DNA of 64,000 bases from Undaria pinnatifida (Eukaryota; Sar; Phaeophyceae; Laminariales; Alariaceae): contig JABAKD010000028.1 of assembly GCA_012845835.1 (NCBI GenBank), positions 13,734,648 through 13,798,647 of the forward strand. The letters are read 5' to 3'. The position numbers and the translations under genes were made by a program. Within the stretch, counting starts at the first letter, position 1, and every line of letters starts with the position of its first letter. This document shows, piece by piece, positions 11,805-24,439 of the stretch. Below the pieces are notes generated by a model that was not told the origin of the DNA, ran no database searches, and saw only the letters and a program-made list of their open reading frames with translations.

Positions 11805-12300
11805 TCGTAGACGGTGTTACTAGCCGGGTTACGTGCGCGATAGCTAATTGATTTTTCGCCAAGCTTTTTACAAAGTTTTGTCCCCCTTTTCAACTTGCGA
11901 CACCCGCGCGTTCAACACAACCACATCGCCAAGGGGAAGCTTGGACGCCGAATATAAGCTCGTATGGGTTGGCCGGTGTTAGGTACCGAGCGTCTTGCGC
12001 GGTTAATTGTTTTTTCACGGTTTTTGAAAGAGTTTCCCCACTCTTTTGCACTTAACCCCTTTAGAGCCCCCGAACCTCTCCCTATACTGAATCCAAGCAA
12101 TTTTGTCCCCAAAAACGGGTTTGCAGTTGTAAAGGGGTTAAGACAACCCCGGGATTTTAAGCTAACCACATCCCGAACGGGGGGCTTGTACTTGTATGAC
12201 GAATAATTGAAGTCGTCTGGGCTGGCCGGTGTTACTTGACGGGTTAGGTGCGCCATGGCTACGACTGTAATTGGCTTTTGTTTGCTGTTTACGAGACGTT
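11805..12300. repeat. Three diverged copies of a ~60-bp repeat
   Basis: Segments around 11805, 11968 and 12220 share GGCCGGTGTTA, a (T)GACGGGTTA(G/C)GTGCGC-like stretch and then TAATTG followed by a T-rich run. Between them lies a sequence (about 12050-12190, AACCCCTTTAGAGCCCCCG) that recurs as a reverse complement near 36.73-36.80 kb and, in part, near 35.9 kb. This is an old transposon remnant of unknown type. Confidence 0.45.
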
Positions 12301-12521
12301 TTCAGAAGCATGAACAGCGCCACGTTCCAGGAAGGGTGGCGGGGGTTCACCTGAATCACATAGCCGGGTAAAAGACATTTTGAATCAGCGCAGCGTTTAG
12401 TACGGCCGTTCACACATTTCCTGGAGGTCGATGGTACGACGACACCTTATAGCATACGATGTGCACCCTACATTGCTGAGCAAGGCCTAACGCATTCCCT
12501 CGTCGCTGGGATAAAAAAGGA

Positions 12522-15170
12522 GTTGTTGTTGTTGTTGTTCTCACATAAACTCGCATGATCAAGTCCGTGGTCACAGGACAGGCAGGCTCCAGTCACTGTC
12601 AGGAGCTGAGGAATACCCCAGGGAAAACACCAACAAACCAAACGTGGTACACGCATATATCACAGCTGACGCAATTCATGCCTCCACCAGAAACATATAA
12701 AAGCGAAATCGGGAGTCAGCCTAGGATGAGCCAGGTCCATACTGGTGCATACGTCTCACTAATCGAGCCTGGAAAAACCGAATATACCGCTTGCCACCCA
12801 AGAAAGACTACCACGTATATATTGCACGTAGTACTTATCACTACGCATACGCACGACAGACGCAAGTCAATTGGAGAAAAAGAAACAAAAAAGAGAAAAA
12901 GAAGATAAAAGACAAGAAAGCGAAAAAACGAGAAAAGAAAGGAAAGAAAAGAAAAGACGAGAAAAGCAAGAAAAGGCAAGACAAGAGGAGGAGGCAAGGA
13001 AAGGAAAAGAGAAAAAAATGTCATACTAGCAGACCCTAGGAACTGACTAAAGACGGCATCGGGCTCATAGAGGGTATCAAGTGCATCATCAACGGCACTG
13101 GGGAGAGAGCGCAAAATGGCGAAGAAGTCAGAGCGGTCTTACGCTGTCTCGTGACGGCCATCGGAAGGCCCACAAATTTCAAGACGATGATGGCCAGACC
13201 GTGACTTCAGTCTCTTGGGCATGAAGCCCCCCCCCTCGCCCCCTACCCTCTCCCCCCTCCCCCCCCCCGCTTAGAGATGCCGACGGTGGATGGCGCTGCC
13301 GCAGCCTTTGCGCGTCGCTCTGCAGCTTTGCGTGTCTCCGTTCTAGTCCAATTCCGCATGAACAACTCGGCTCCCTCCTCTACCCGTCGAAACCATCTGC
13401 AGGCCTTCTGAGCAGCCTTTCGCCACCCTTCGAATTTCATTCCAAAGACCGACATATCCTCCTTCAGATGAGCCATCCAGTCCTTCTTTTGCCCCCCTGA
13501 GTAGCCCTTACCCCCAGCAAGCTCCCTAACCATCATCCTCTGTGGCAGACGCTCCTTCCCCGTACGTGCTACGAATCCCGCAAACAATATCCTCTGTTTG
13601 CGCACTATCGCCTCTATGCTCTCGGAAGCTGTCTTGGCAAGCGCGTCGGCGTATGATAGGGTGTGGTCGTCGCGGTTCCGTTTCCGCCATCCGAGGCATC
13701 GGAGGAGCATGGAGTGGTGAACACGTCTTAGCCTGTCATAGTCAGGCTTGTTCGGGCTCCACGTCATGCAACCGTAAAGCAGTGTCTCGACCACGTCAGC
13801 GTTCAGCAACCGCATCTTCAAACGTAAGCGCACACCCGGGCGATCATAGATTTGCATCTTGTACCGCTGGAAGCACGCCCAGGCCCTCTGAAGACGCCGC
13901 GTTATTTCAATGATAAGGTCTCTGTCTGCGGTGATAGCCCCGCCCAACTACAAAAACTCGATTGCTTGATTGTATACCTGGCCGGCTGCATTGATTGTGA
14001 ACGACACCTTCCCCCCGCCTTTGGTTTGCAGGCACATAATCTCTGTTATCGCTTCGGAGACCGTAAGCCCGAACGCCGAGCACGCAGTCACGATCACCGT
14101 CATCATCCTCTCCAGCCCTTTCGATGATCGCGATACCATGCCCGCATCGTCAGCGTACAGCATACCCTACAATCTCTGTACCTCCTCCTCCACCTTCCCC
14201 CTCCGCCCGTCGACTTTGCCTGTGCATGAAGTGCCCTTCTTCTCGTTTTTCTCTTTCTTTCGTTGGAGCTGCACCATGTTGTCCTTGAAGGCTGCATCAG
14301 CGAGCGAGCGTGTCTTGGCCACACGCAGTACCACCGTGAAAAACATGTTGAACAGCTGTGGCGCTAGCACGCATCCTTGCCTTACGTAGTCACTCAGGCG
14401 ACCCGCGATGACTTTGAGGAGTACTTTGCCGGCGTGAGCCACGAGGGAGATGCCACGATAATTGCCAAACTTCGTCCGATCTTTCTTCTTGTGAAGCACC
14501 TTAATCGTTGCATCTTTCCATTGTTGCGGCACGCCACCTCCCCTCCACACAGCGACGATGATATCGTGGAACTTCCCGAGAGTGTTCAATTCTCCTTCGT
14601 CGGCCAAAACCTTCAAGGGCTCGGCCGGGAGACCATCGGGCCCTACCGCCTTTCGGTTCGCCAACGCACGGATCGCCTCCTCTACTTCGTACCTAGACGG
14701 GACATCGTCCAGTGGTCTGCACGGGGGCCACTGCTTAAGCTCGTCCACAATGCTCGGGTCAAGGGTCGGCGACATGGTGCTGAGCAGTTTGTCAAACCAC
14801 CTCACCCACCTCTTGCGGATGAGGGTATTATCCCGCAGCAATCGACCTTCCTCGTTTTTGATGCACTGCGAGTTAAACGTCCTCTTCCCTTCCACATGCA
14901 TCCCGTTTAGGTGTTTGTAGAAGCCAAATTGATCACCTTCTCGGATACGCCCTTCGAGTTGGCTAACGAAATCTTCGAAGAACCTCTGTACAGCTGCCGC
15001 CCGCGTGCGTTTCAGCTGTTTGGTGGTCGCCTTCAAGGCTCGCCGTAGACCACGATCGTTTCCTCGCGTCTTTCCTATCCTGCCATCGTGCGCTCAACTC
15101 CACGTTCGTCTCCTCGGTCGCACACCAGCCCCTCGTACTAGGTAGTGACTGCACAATCATCAAGATCCTG
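12522..15170 (-). mobile_element. LINE (non-LTR retrotransposon), copy 1
   Basis: This is a 2.6-kb minus-strand element: a reverse-transcriptase ORF (15036 down to 13243), a 3' UTR with a purine/pyrimidine tract (about 12885-13015), and a terminal (AAC)n tail at 12522. Its 3' UTR matches those at 5.2-5.8 and 39.2-40.0 kb. The 5' boundary is unclear; coding-like sequence in another frame continues to about 15163. A non-LTR element is inferred from the RT motifs, the lack of LTRs and the simple-repeat 3' end. Confidence 0.9.
13243..15036 (-). pseudogene. LINE reverse transcriptase ORF with two stops and a core deletion
   Basis: One reading frame of 598 codons runs through with only two in-frame TAG codons, at about 14164-14166 (replacing Trp, by comparison with copy 2) and at 13948-13950. 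Visible RT blocks are [13 protein letters not shown], the FGNYRGISL block, RQGCVLAP and the catalytic YADD (about 14146-14157). The segment between the [10 protein letters not shown] region and RQGCVLAP, which normally holds the first catalytic Asp, is missing in frame. The C-terminal region (LLYGCMTWSPNKPDYDRL, KRRILFAGFVAR-like) matches copy 2. The element cannot make active RT as read. Confidence 0.9.
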
Positions 15171-15624
15171 GACCACTTTGTGCAATAACCCGAGTACAGG
15201 ATGCCCTACAGAAGTTGCTGTATCATTTTGCTCAGCCATGGCTCGGCTGCCGTAAATCTTGGCGCAGATGGACACCTCACCTTGGTAGCACAGCAGTGAG
15301 CTATTAATAGTCGGCCATATTTCTTTCTACGCGAACTAAGAAGCGAACGAAATCGCGTGGATATCAGAGCTCCAGAAGACTCCGAGAAGCGCAGCGTTTG
15401 GATCCTCCCGTTGGTCGGCCAAAACATTGTGACAACGCCACATTCAACGGAAGAAAAACAACACCCTGCAGGCGACGGCCTGAATATATTACGCAAATAC
15501 CAGGTAACAAAGATTTTGTACCCCAGCCCTTTTGAGGACAGCTTGCTGACGCTCCCTATATAATCATACTCGTATCTTCTTGACGAAAACGATTGCGACT
15601 GCATGAATGCCAGCTCCGCAGGCT

Positions 15625-16770
15625 CTACTGAGCTCCAAAGGAGTAAGCCTGACCTTTGTGCAGGAGGCTGTGAGTAGTATTACTCAAAAAGCTCCATGTT
15701 CCCAAACGAAGCGCATCGTGTTGGCATCACCAGCTGTACCATCGTAGCATCGGCGGTCCGAATGGTAGACGTTCTCCTGGTGTATGCTTCGCATGTACTG
15801 ACGACCGACGGTATCCTGCATGCTGCGCACCACTGTGCACCAACCGCATTCCCTCTGGATTGCAATTCCTCCAGGCTCCTGGCAAGCCCGCTGGCGTTGA
15901 GCTGCTGTATTTCCGTCTCTCCCAGGCCCACATCTCCTCCAATTGATTTTGGGCATACTACGAGTTGAGGGGACCCGGGTGTACTGATGCTTCTTGTATG
16001 GCATATGGCACGTCCTCGTGAGCCTAATGTGTGCATACTCGCACGTTCGAGTTGTCACGTATCCTATACCCTGAAGGAAGGTTGTGGTTGATAGCAGTCA
16101 CCGTTCTTCCCCTCATGGCACTGGTGCCCCATCGAGTGTCAATACATGGTTTGGTCAACGAGGGTCTGAGGACGGCATGTGTATCGATACCCGATGGGAC
16201 ACCAGGGCCAGGGCCATTGACCGGGCCATGTATCGATACCCCATGGGACACCAGTGCCATGAGGGGAAGAGCGCTAAATGCTATCAACCCCTACGATCCT
16301 TCCGGGTATTGGGTCCATGAGAAGTCTGAGGTGCGTGTGACTATGGGCACATAAGGCTCATGCAAACGCGTCATAGGACATGTCTGCGATAAGCATTAGT
16401 ACACCCGGGTCCCCTAAACCCGTGGTACGCCCAAAGCCCATTGGAGTAGGCGTGAGCCTAGGAGAGATGGAAATACAGCAGCTCAACGCCGGTGGACATG
16501 CCAGGTGTCTGGAGGAACTGCAATTCAGAGGGGATGCCGTTGATGCACAGTGGTGCGAAGCATGCAGACTACCGTCAGTCGCCTGTATATGCGAAGCAGG
16601 CGTCAGCAGAACGTCTGCCATTCCGATTACCCATGCTAAGATGGTACAGCTGGTGATCGCAGCAAGATGTGCTTCGTATGTGAACATAGATTTTTTCAAG
16701 TATTGTTATACACAGCCACCTGCACAAAGGTCCGGCATCTTCCCTTCGAGCTCAGTAGGACCTGGCAGGT
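15625..16770. repeat. Long inverted duplication (arms about 540 bp)
   Basis: The left arm (about 15625-16165) and right arm (about 16235-16770) are diverged reverse complements around a centre near 16198. Landmarks are ACTGAGCTC(C/G)AA(A)GG, ACCTTTGTGCAGG and GATCACCAGCTGTACCAT at the outer ends and CCCTCATGGCACTGGTG near the centre. Each arm keeps an open frame reading inward to outward, with shared residues EIQQLNA and AQWC(E/A)AC. The encoded sequence is unknown to me. A fold-back transposon and an inverted duplication of a small gene are both possible. Confidence 0.75.
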
Positions 16771-17495
16771 CATCTGGCCTTCCATCACCGCTCATGGCAC
16801 CGGTGATCTCTTCAACTTGGTCCAGTTTCACGCCCATCCTGTCATGGTCTATAGTGCTGCCAGGTTCCTCGTTCAATACGCGTATTGAGGAAGGGAGGCG
16901 CATGTGGAAGTGCTCACCGCTGCCACCCACTAGTCGTCTCTCGCCGTAAAGTCAATGGGTATGGGGGTCAGTGGCACAAGCTTCCCGGTCTCAACGCGAC
17001 CGCTGTGCCATTGGCGCAGCTCACCCTCGACTGCGAGGGTGTATCCATCACGCCACGCCGATGTGCAGCCAGATTCCGATACACTACCTTAACCGTAGTA
17101 ACGCCAACCTAACCATACGTGCCTCATCAGAGCACCCGTAGCGAACAATCTAGATTCCCAGGCTACTACATGTGACAACAACAGTTACCTCCACTACTGG
17201 AACGATGACGAGATGGAAATGGAAAACAAACTACCAGCGACAGGAGACCCTACGGCCAGTCAGAATAGACGGGGATATGGATCATGGTGGTACGGTGACC
17301 AGCTACGCATGCATATCCCTTCCTCCATATGCGTATCGAATGAGAAACCTGGCCGTACTTTACGCCATGACTGGCTGGGCACCAGACTCGAGTTCCAGAG
17401 ATCGTCGGGGCACCATGAACGGAGACGAATGTCGATCGGCCAGGCCCTAATGCTCTACTGAGCTCGAAGGGGATATACCGGACCAGTGTATTAAT
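16706..17495. repeat. Second inverted pair extending the fold-back
   Basis: The minus-strand sequence of 16706-16960 (CTTCCTCAATACGCGTAT, then GAGGAACCTGGCAG, then ACTGAGCTCGAAGGGAAGAT) reappears on the plus strand at about 17300-17480. So three copies of this outer module exist in alternating orientation between 15.6 and 17.5 kb. Confidence 0.65.
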
Positions 17496-17499
17496 AGTG

Positions 17500-19530
17500 T
17501 GTACCTCGAGGGTATTGGATAAGAAAGGTCGCTCTTGCAGCATTCGCGCCGACGCCAGCTATCGCTGCTGCGATTATTACGAAGGAAGGGAGATCTACGT
17601 CGATATCCAGCAAATGTCTTCCTTTTTTGTGGGTTTCCCTTGGTATATTTCTACTTTCTGGACATGGTTTGGGAGTGATCGCCGTTAAAGCTCATGTAGC
17701 ACGCCCTCGAATGGCAAAAACTGGAAACAACATGGCTGTCATTCCGTAACACTTCCCGGCTAGTACCTAATCGGCAAGTACCGTAAGCCAACTAACTGGC
17801 TGTAGCCGGCACATCGGCTGGCGAAACCAACTGATGGCCAGCCGATTTACCGACTCAAGTCAGGCGAGCGAAGCGAGCCAAGTTGCCCCCCCTCTAGCAG
17901 AGGAGGGCCCGACCAAGAAAAAGAGCATCCCGCATCAAGCACTCCTAAGCGTAAGGAAACCCAATAAGTCGGAGTGTCGGCACCTCCGGGAAACGACCAA
18001 CTATTTGTTCGATTAATAACTAGTTGGTGACTTAAGACGTACCGACTCGCAGGTCTACGAAGCTTTGATATTGTATCTGACGTTAGGGCCTCGCGCAGCA
18101 TGACAGCATATTATAGGCAACAACGGACGCTTTTGGTAGGACAACAGCACCGACAGGGCAAGTGGGCGATACAAAGGTTTCCCTTGCGGCCAGAGTCTTA
18201 TCAAACGCCGACAAGGACTACCAGAAAATTACAGTAGATTCGTTCCATAACAAATGGTATGTAAAACTTCATCACCGGCGGCGGTTTCCTACGTTGGGGG
18301 TGGTATCTAAGAGGAGGGTCTCTATTAACAGATAAACACGTCCGTTGGATCAAAACAAGTCTTGTCAAAAATGGGCGGTCATGGCCGTTCGTGTGCCCTT
18401 ACATGCTGGAGGCCTTCAACTTCGCCCGAATGAGCAGCCAAATGATACGAGCGACGCCAAACTTAGCCACGCCAAAAAGCTTCAGAACACCAAACACAAC
18501 AATCCGACCCAAGAAATGCCACCCCGCCCCACAGGGTGACGAAACAGAGTAGCGTTTCCCGACGACTTAGCACCTGTTTTATGCTATCGGAATATAAGTT
18601 GTTGCCAGTACAGGGCCATGCTTGCTTACACCTCTGTATGTGTGGAGTGCACTATCCAAAGTCAACCGCATCAAAGGTTCGACATCCTCCCCATCCCGTA
18701 CGTATGTGTTCTATGATAACGTGTACCGTGTGCAGCCATACGCGTAACGACGGCAATGCATTCGGAGGGGGTGTACCAAACACACGGGCATGCAGCAGGA
18801 GAGCGTGCCTCTCGGGCTAAAGCGGAAACGTGTGCAGTAATCTCCTCGGCAGAGTCCGCCTTGTGAAAACAATGAGCCGAGACAAGAAGCACCCCAAAGT
18901 TGCACAGCTTCAACCCAGGGAAGCCCGGTATACGGCTGCCCTCCATCGCCGAACAACCACGATAGGCACAAACGATAGCAGACAAATCCTCCACAGTATA
19001 TCGATATATCGCTTGCCGGCAAACGCCGCGGAGTGGGCCGCACGTGGCGTGCACAAGCCTGGAAAAGCGAAGCTCCAGCCACCCTCCACGATGAACATGT
19101 ACATACAATAGATATATAGGGAACGTATGCGTGTCGTATGCATGTGTTGGACATAGGCGCGCCGTTCGCGTTGGATGAAGGGTGGAAAAAAAGCAGGAAA
19201 CAATGAGAGCACCCCAATTTCAATGCGCACCGTCGCAGCGATTGAAAAGGGAGCTTGACACAAAAAAGGACGGCACGAGTGACAAGAGAGAGACAAAACG
19301 AATGCGGACACCAGCCAGCTGCGAGGTGCTGCGGTTTTTTTTTACCGTCCCGCTAACCTAAAAGGCTCACGGTGTCGACGGAGCCTAGGTAGCGTTCGCA
19401 TCACCAACAAACCTGACGTGTTGGCCGTGCGGTTGGTGTTGTAGCGCAGTCCTCCCTGTACCGTGAAACAACACTCGCCTGTCAACTGCAGCACGATAAA
19501 CTTGCCAGCAACAAGCTGCCTGTCGGTGAA
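17500..19530. other. No gene supported
   Basis: Several overlapping open frames of 60-170 codons occur on the minus strand between 18.67 and 19.31 kb. None has recognisable residues or convincing splice context, and most start with non-ATG codons. No repeat of note. Confidence 0.4.
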
Positions 19531-19534
19531 AATT

Positions 19535-19948
19535 GATGCACACTCACGAGCAATAATGAGCGACTGGATGTATCATTGACAATCGCTGTACGCCCACCGG
19601 CAACGAGGATCGAGTGGGTATACCAACGGCAATCGCTGTACACTAGCAAACAACAACAAGCGACAGGAATTATCGACGACGATATCTGCACAATAGCACT
19701 CAACAACGGGCGATTAGAAAGTATCGACGATAATCACTGCACACCCTCCAACAGCGAGGACCGAGGGGATTTGTCAACGACAACCGCTGTACTCGAACGA
19801 ACAACAGTGAGCGAGTCCATCTATCGACGGCAATTGCCACACAGTCACCAACAATGAGAAGCGATTCGATTAATCGACGACTATTACTGTACACTCACCA
19901 ACAACAACGAGCGAGTCGACTTATCGACGGCCTCGTCGTCCAGCAAGA
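19535..19948. repeat. About 50-bp minisatellite, eight or more diverged units
   Basis: Units of 49-52 bp follow the pattern ACTCACCAACAACGAGCGAG, then a variable GT.GATT segment, then TATCGACGGCAATCGCTGTA. Unit starts are spaced about 50 bp from 19543 to 19893. The units are well diverged (about 60-80 percent by eye), so the array is old. The CAACGA-rich half and the TCGACGA half keep their order in each unit. Confidence 0.8.
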
Positions 19949-19949
19949 G

Positions 19950-21975
19950 CGGGACGAGAGCCAAGCCAGCCACCGCAAAGTACCCCAGCATGCCGAAGGC
20001 TGACAACGGGACCCCCTGCCGGCAGCGCAAAAACCAAACCACCAGATGTAACAACAGGGTAAAAAAACAATTGAAAAGACGCGACCACAGTACAGAACAG
20101 GATTAACAACACCAAAAAATGACTCAGCAACAGCGCAGAACAGGAGGAAACGAAATCGTGCGGAAACGGAAGTCAAGAGCCCGGTCAACTGGACTTGCGC
20201 ATTCCCGCGAGTCCCTTCGTACGCAATTCCGCAGGTCCCTACAAGCGCAGTTCGGTGATTAACGCCTCACGTACCGCTGCTTCAACCAAACTAAGCTGCG
20301 TGCGTTTCGTGTCGAGCGATTCAACAGGCAGATTGATACTTTTGTTGATGGGAACGTGGGAAAAATCAAAGTTCGAGTAAATAATATCGCGTCCATCTTC
20401 TGCCAACGCTAATTACATACATTACATTACATTACAGTAGTGTCCCCGCCCCCGTATACAATATCCTCGGTGTCAAATATCGTCAAGTTGAGAACAGAAA
20501 GAGACGTGCCAACGCACGGGCGAACGCGTATTGGCGCAGCTCCGCAACAACTGTACTTAAGCTACAGCCTAGCATTCCCCCCCATTGCACAAGCACACCT
20601 CCGATCCAAAAATGATAGCGCACTGCGCTTTGAGGTTGTATGAAAAAAATGGTTAGTACATGTGACAAACACAGCTATGTACGACGAAAAGAGCGGGACA
20701 AGCCGGAGGGGAGCAACGAGCGCCGTTGTCCAACTACTGCGCTTGGCAGCATCGAGTACGTGCAGGGCACAGACACCCTTGCCTACCATCATGTGCGCGT
20801 TTCCAACATCAGCCACCGAACCAAGGGTCGATAGTCGTCGCAGCCGTAAAGACAGCGGGGGTACAGAACACGACACAATACACCTCTCAACCAAGCAGCA
20901 GGCGCACTTAGCTCAGGTAGCCTCTGGGGCGAGATAACCAAGCAGGCGTACTTAGCGCAGGTAGACTCCGGAGCGAGATTCAAAGCCGCATTTTAAAACT
21001 GCGACCGTGTGCTCCGAGTAGCCTGCTGAGCTGTGCACCACAATACGAAAGCACTTTGCGACGGCGCGCTTCAAGCACCCTGCCGTGCTTCACACCACAA
21101 TTCGAAAGTACTCAGACTTGCAAAAAGCCTCAAGTGTACCTTACTCTTAACTACGCCTACGGTCAACTGTTGACCATAAGCGACACCCAGAAGGACATTT
21201 GAACAGTGGGCATCCACAACAGCGGTGGACCACTCCTGTCGAATACCACCAGCCGTTCTGCTTCTTGTTGAACAGCACATGTGAAGCAAATGACCGTCAA
21301 GAGTATCGCGGTGCAGATCAAAGCATTGATGGGGACTAAATCGCCAACTCTACAACAGCACGTTACCGTCGACACGCTTTCGCCTATCGTACAGCGCGAA
21401 CGGTTCCTGAAGCCTCACAACTCGTGCATTTTAGGGCCGGCAGCCTCAACAATCCGCAATGGCATGTACGTGGAGCACACCATGCGGGGACCTCGTTCTT
21501 CCTCGGTCCCAGTAGACTCCTGCCTGCTAAGTCGGCATTCTTCACCCCGCGCAAATTGGGTGGGGTTGGGGATGGGTTCGCCGCGCTCGCACTTTTACAC
21601 CCATTAATTAAGGATGGTGAAACTGTACCATGCCGCGGAACGAGGCAACGAGGAGCCTCGCGTGGGTCCTTCAGCGCCGCTCTAACGACCTAAGTGCTCC
21701 TCCCTTGAGGCCTGAACATGCTGCTACTACTGTAACCAAACTAACCAAATAGAGCACAACACTCTAACGACGCCAATGTCCTTCCGCGATGGCCTGGACG
21801 TGCCGCAACCCTCTTCAAAAAAAAAAGACACTGGCCTTATACATATAAACACAAACTGCTATGGAGAGGCGAAGGATTTTCCTAACCTACGCTGTAACTC
21901 TCGGAATAAAAAGCGACTGGAAAAATATAAAATAATATGTACACAAACTGCAATCCAAAAGCCAGGGCATTGCCT
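19950..21975. other. No confident gene; one possible hydrophobic exon
   Basis: A (CATTA)n run lies near 20414-20435. On the minus strand at about 21180-21345 a frame encodes a membrane-like stretch (DLVPINALICTAILLTVICF) that could be a further exon of the VKOR gene described next. The splice phases I can propose do not fit the consensus donor, so I do not call it. Confidence 0.35.
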
Positions 21976-21978
21976 CAC

Positions 21979-22160
21979 CAGAACGTCCGAGTACGGGCCG
22001 CTGAGAACATCGGCACACCCCCCGCTCGCTCCGCACAGGAGGTCAAGCCCCCCTGGCTTCAACTTCTGGTAGGTCAAGAACGCCGATTCGAGCGCTCCCG
22101 CGCTGGCCATCGCTCCAATGGCCTTGCGGTTGATCGTGGGCCACGCGGAATATTCCGAGA
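21979..22160 (-). CDS. VKOR-domain protein (LTO1-like), one internal exon
   Basis: The 182-nt exon lies between a good acceptor (pyrimidine tract then TTGACAG) and a donor (CTG|GTGAGG). It encodes about 60 residues containing AGALESAFLTYQKL, then CGASGGC with the two loop cysteines five residues apart, then ADVLSGPYSDVL. This is the order of the vitamin K epoxide reductase fold (TM1, loop with Cys pair, VL.S.Y). VKOR/LTO1 enzymes reoxidise thiol-disulfide partners in the thylakoid lumen or the ER. The phases are 1 at the 5' side and 0 at the 3' side. The CXXC active site and any thioredoxin-like domain would be on other exons that I cannot place. Family assignment rests on about 45 residues. 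Confidence 0.6.
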
Positions 22161-22164
22161 CTGT

Positions 22165-23140
22165 CAAGGGCAGCATGCGAGTTAAGAAGCAAGCCGCATG
22201 CAGCCAAAATGGTAAAATGTTCAGGACAGTGCTCATAGATGCATAGGGTATACTCTCGGCCATAATATGGATGCATGCTGACGCGCGCTACCAACGGGGT
22301 ACAGTACTTGTACCTCTTTTGGACCAAAACGTCTCTGGCTAGCTTGGCCTCTAAACTAACACATTAATAGTCCATTAGACTAGACTACCGACTATCGATA
22401 GAGGTACAGTATCTATTTTGGGTAAAAACGTCTCTGCCTGGCTGGGCTTATAAACTAAAATACTATTTGAATGATGGCCAAGTATACTACACCACCACCA
22501 TCGTTGGGATACCATCTTTGCATTACAACACTATTCCATACGTTCCTATCATACCTGGTAGGCTATTTGTATCATACCGGGTAGGCTATTCCCATGACAA
22601 GCTATTGCTATCATTGGCTATTCCTATCATAGGTTATTCCTATAACAATAGTATAAAAGGGTATAATAGAGTATAATAGGCCTCGTTCATCGGGTTGCAC
22701 CTTGGCGATACCTGAAAGTCGGTACAGTCGGTACACTCGGTACAGTCGGTAGAGAGCTCAAGTGTAGAGCTTCAGAAAACGCGTGTGCGCCCCTACTGTA
22801 CCATGCGTCTGCTATCGCCTCGACCTTAGCCTCGACCACTGCTGCTATAAATGAACTCTTCAAGTGTTGTCTATCCAAACAGTGTTGTCTACAAGCGGGA
22901 GTTACGTACGAAGGCTGCACGCACCAAACCCGGCGCTATCGTATGCGCGCCGATATTACGATATTGCGCACTATAGCACCACAACGTACGGTGCGATGGC
23001 TGTACCTGCGAGGCGCGAAGTCTTAGATTAAATGGGAGAGCGACGACGTCAACCCAAAGGTATGCACCACGTTGGACACTGTTAACAGCGGGAAAATGCT
23101 ATACATGTGTGCGGTATTGACGTGATACCTCGACCGTAGC
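22165..23140. other. No gene seen; short degenerate repeats
   Basis: It contains a degenerate repeat around 22540-22640 (TATCATACCTGGTAGGCTAT-like) and a 10-bp repeat CGGTACAGT at 22720-22752, four units. The 5' exons of the VKOR gene should lie on this side but none is recognised. Confidence 0.45.
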
Positions 23141-23146
23141 ATGTGA

Positions 23147-23224
23147 GATCATCACCATCACCATCACCATCATCATCATCACCATCAACAGCATCACCAT
23201 AATCATCATCATTATCGTCACCAT

Positions 23225-23257
<33 letters not shown>

Positions 23258-23424
23258 CATCATCATCACCATCATCATCATCACCATCACCATCACCATC
23301 ATCACCATCATCATCATCACCATCATCATCATCACCATCATCATACATCATTATCATCACCATCATCATCATCATCACCATCACCATCATCATCATCATC
23401 ATCATCACCATCATCACCATCATC

Positions 23425-23455
<31 letters not shown>

Positions 23456-23577
23456 CCATCACCATCATCATCACCATCAACAGCATCACCATCATCACCA
23501 TCATCACCATCATCATCACCATAATCATCATCATCATCATCATCACCATCATCATCACCATCATCATCACCATAACT
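23147..23577. repeat. (CAT/CAC)n microsatellite, about 430 bp
   Basis: This is an almost uninterrupted trinucleotide array of ATC with interspersed ACC, interrupted by a few ATAATC units and CAACAG. Open frames across it (poly-Met/Val or poly-Asp) are artefacts of the array. Confidence 0.95.
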
Positions 23578-23579
23578 AT

Positions 23580-24438
23580 AGTGGGACCCAGTGAGGGCAC
23601 ATGGCATCCTACCACATTGCACGGTCTGCATTGGTACGGAGTACGAGTAGCTATACCCAGAGACCGAGGGGCCAGCGTAAACAACATCGGTAACGTGCGC
23701 TTTCCATATGGATTAGAAGCGCATAAGGTTGGGGTTGACGCCAAGCAGGACTGGACGCAAAAACCACATCTGGTACCATACTGGTAAACAGTAGGAGCAC
23801 CCGGGTGCTATCCGTTAACTAAACCATGGTTTAACTGGCATCAGATTGACAAGAGTTCTGCTGTTTGGCATGCCACGAAAAAAAATACCCACGTGCAGAT
23901 ACTGGTTCTATGTCATCCTCACTGGACTCACACATACAGTCAATAACTCAATACCTACCAGTCAGTACCAATAGCACGTTCTAGGGAAAAAATGCGCCGC
24001 ATGTCTTGTCTCACTGTTCCACACGCATACGGGATTTCTGTCCTGCAGCCCTCCAAGTCATTTTTACAATATCAACACGTCGGATAGATCAGATCCCAAC
24101 AAATGATCCATTGATGATCTATGTCATTCAGGGCAGACAGATCCCTGATATATATGATCTGCATGGCCTATAGATGATGTTGCCGTACGATTTGCATGAT
24201 CTGCATGAGCTATTAAAAAATAGCACATATTTCCGGGGTTGGATATACACTGCACAAATCCTGCACAACATGTCATATCGACATACATATACCAGGTATA
24301 ATCTACATGATCTAGATGGTGATCTGTCTTACGTGTGGAAGTGTGCCGCAGGGCCGGTTCCATCGCTACTCGTTTTCAGTTCGACCAATGGGTTGCCAAG
24401 CCTTAGTATCCATCAGACAGAAACAACATAATAACTAG
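23580..24438. other. No gene seen
   Basis: Around 24060-24320 GATC-containing words (GATCTGCATG, GATGATCTA) are frequent. One TACCAGGTA is at 24290. No exon is supported. Confidence 0.45.
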
Positions 24439-24439
24439 T

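Noticed and set aside
13542-14920. Plus-strand frames of 90-177 codons across LINE copy 1
   Set aside because: They are antisense shadows of the RT ORF.
18671-19311. Overlapping minus-strand frames of 133-170 codons
   Set aside because: Three frames are open at once, mostly without ATG starts. No conserved residues recognised.
23082-23744. A 220-codon minus-strand frame rich in Met/Val and Asp
   Set aside because: It is the translation of the (CAT/CAC)n array; other frames of the array are equally open.
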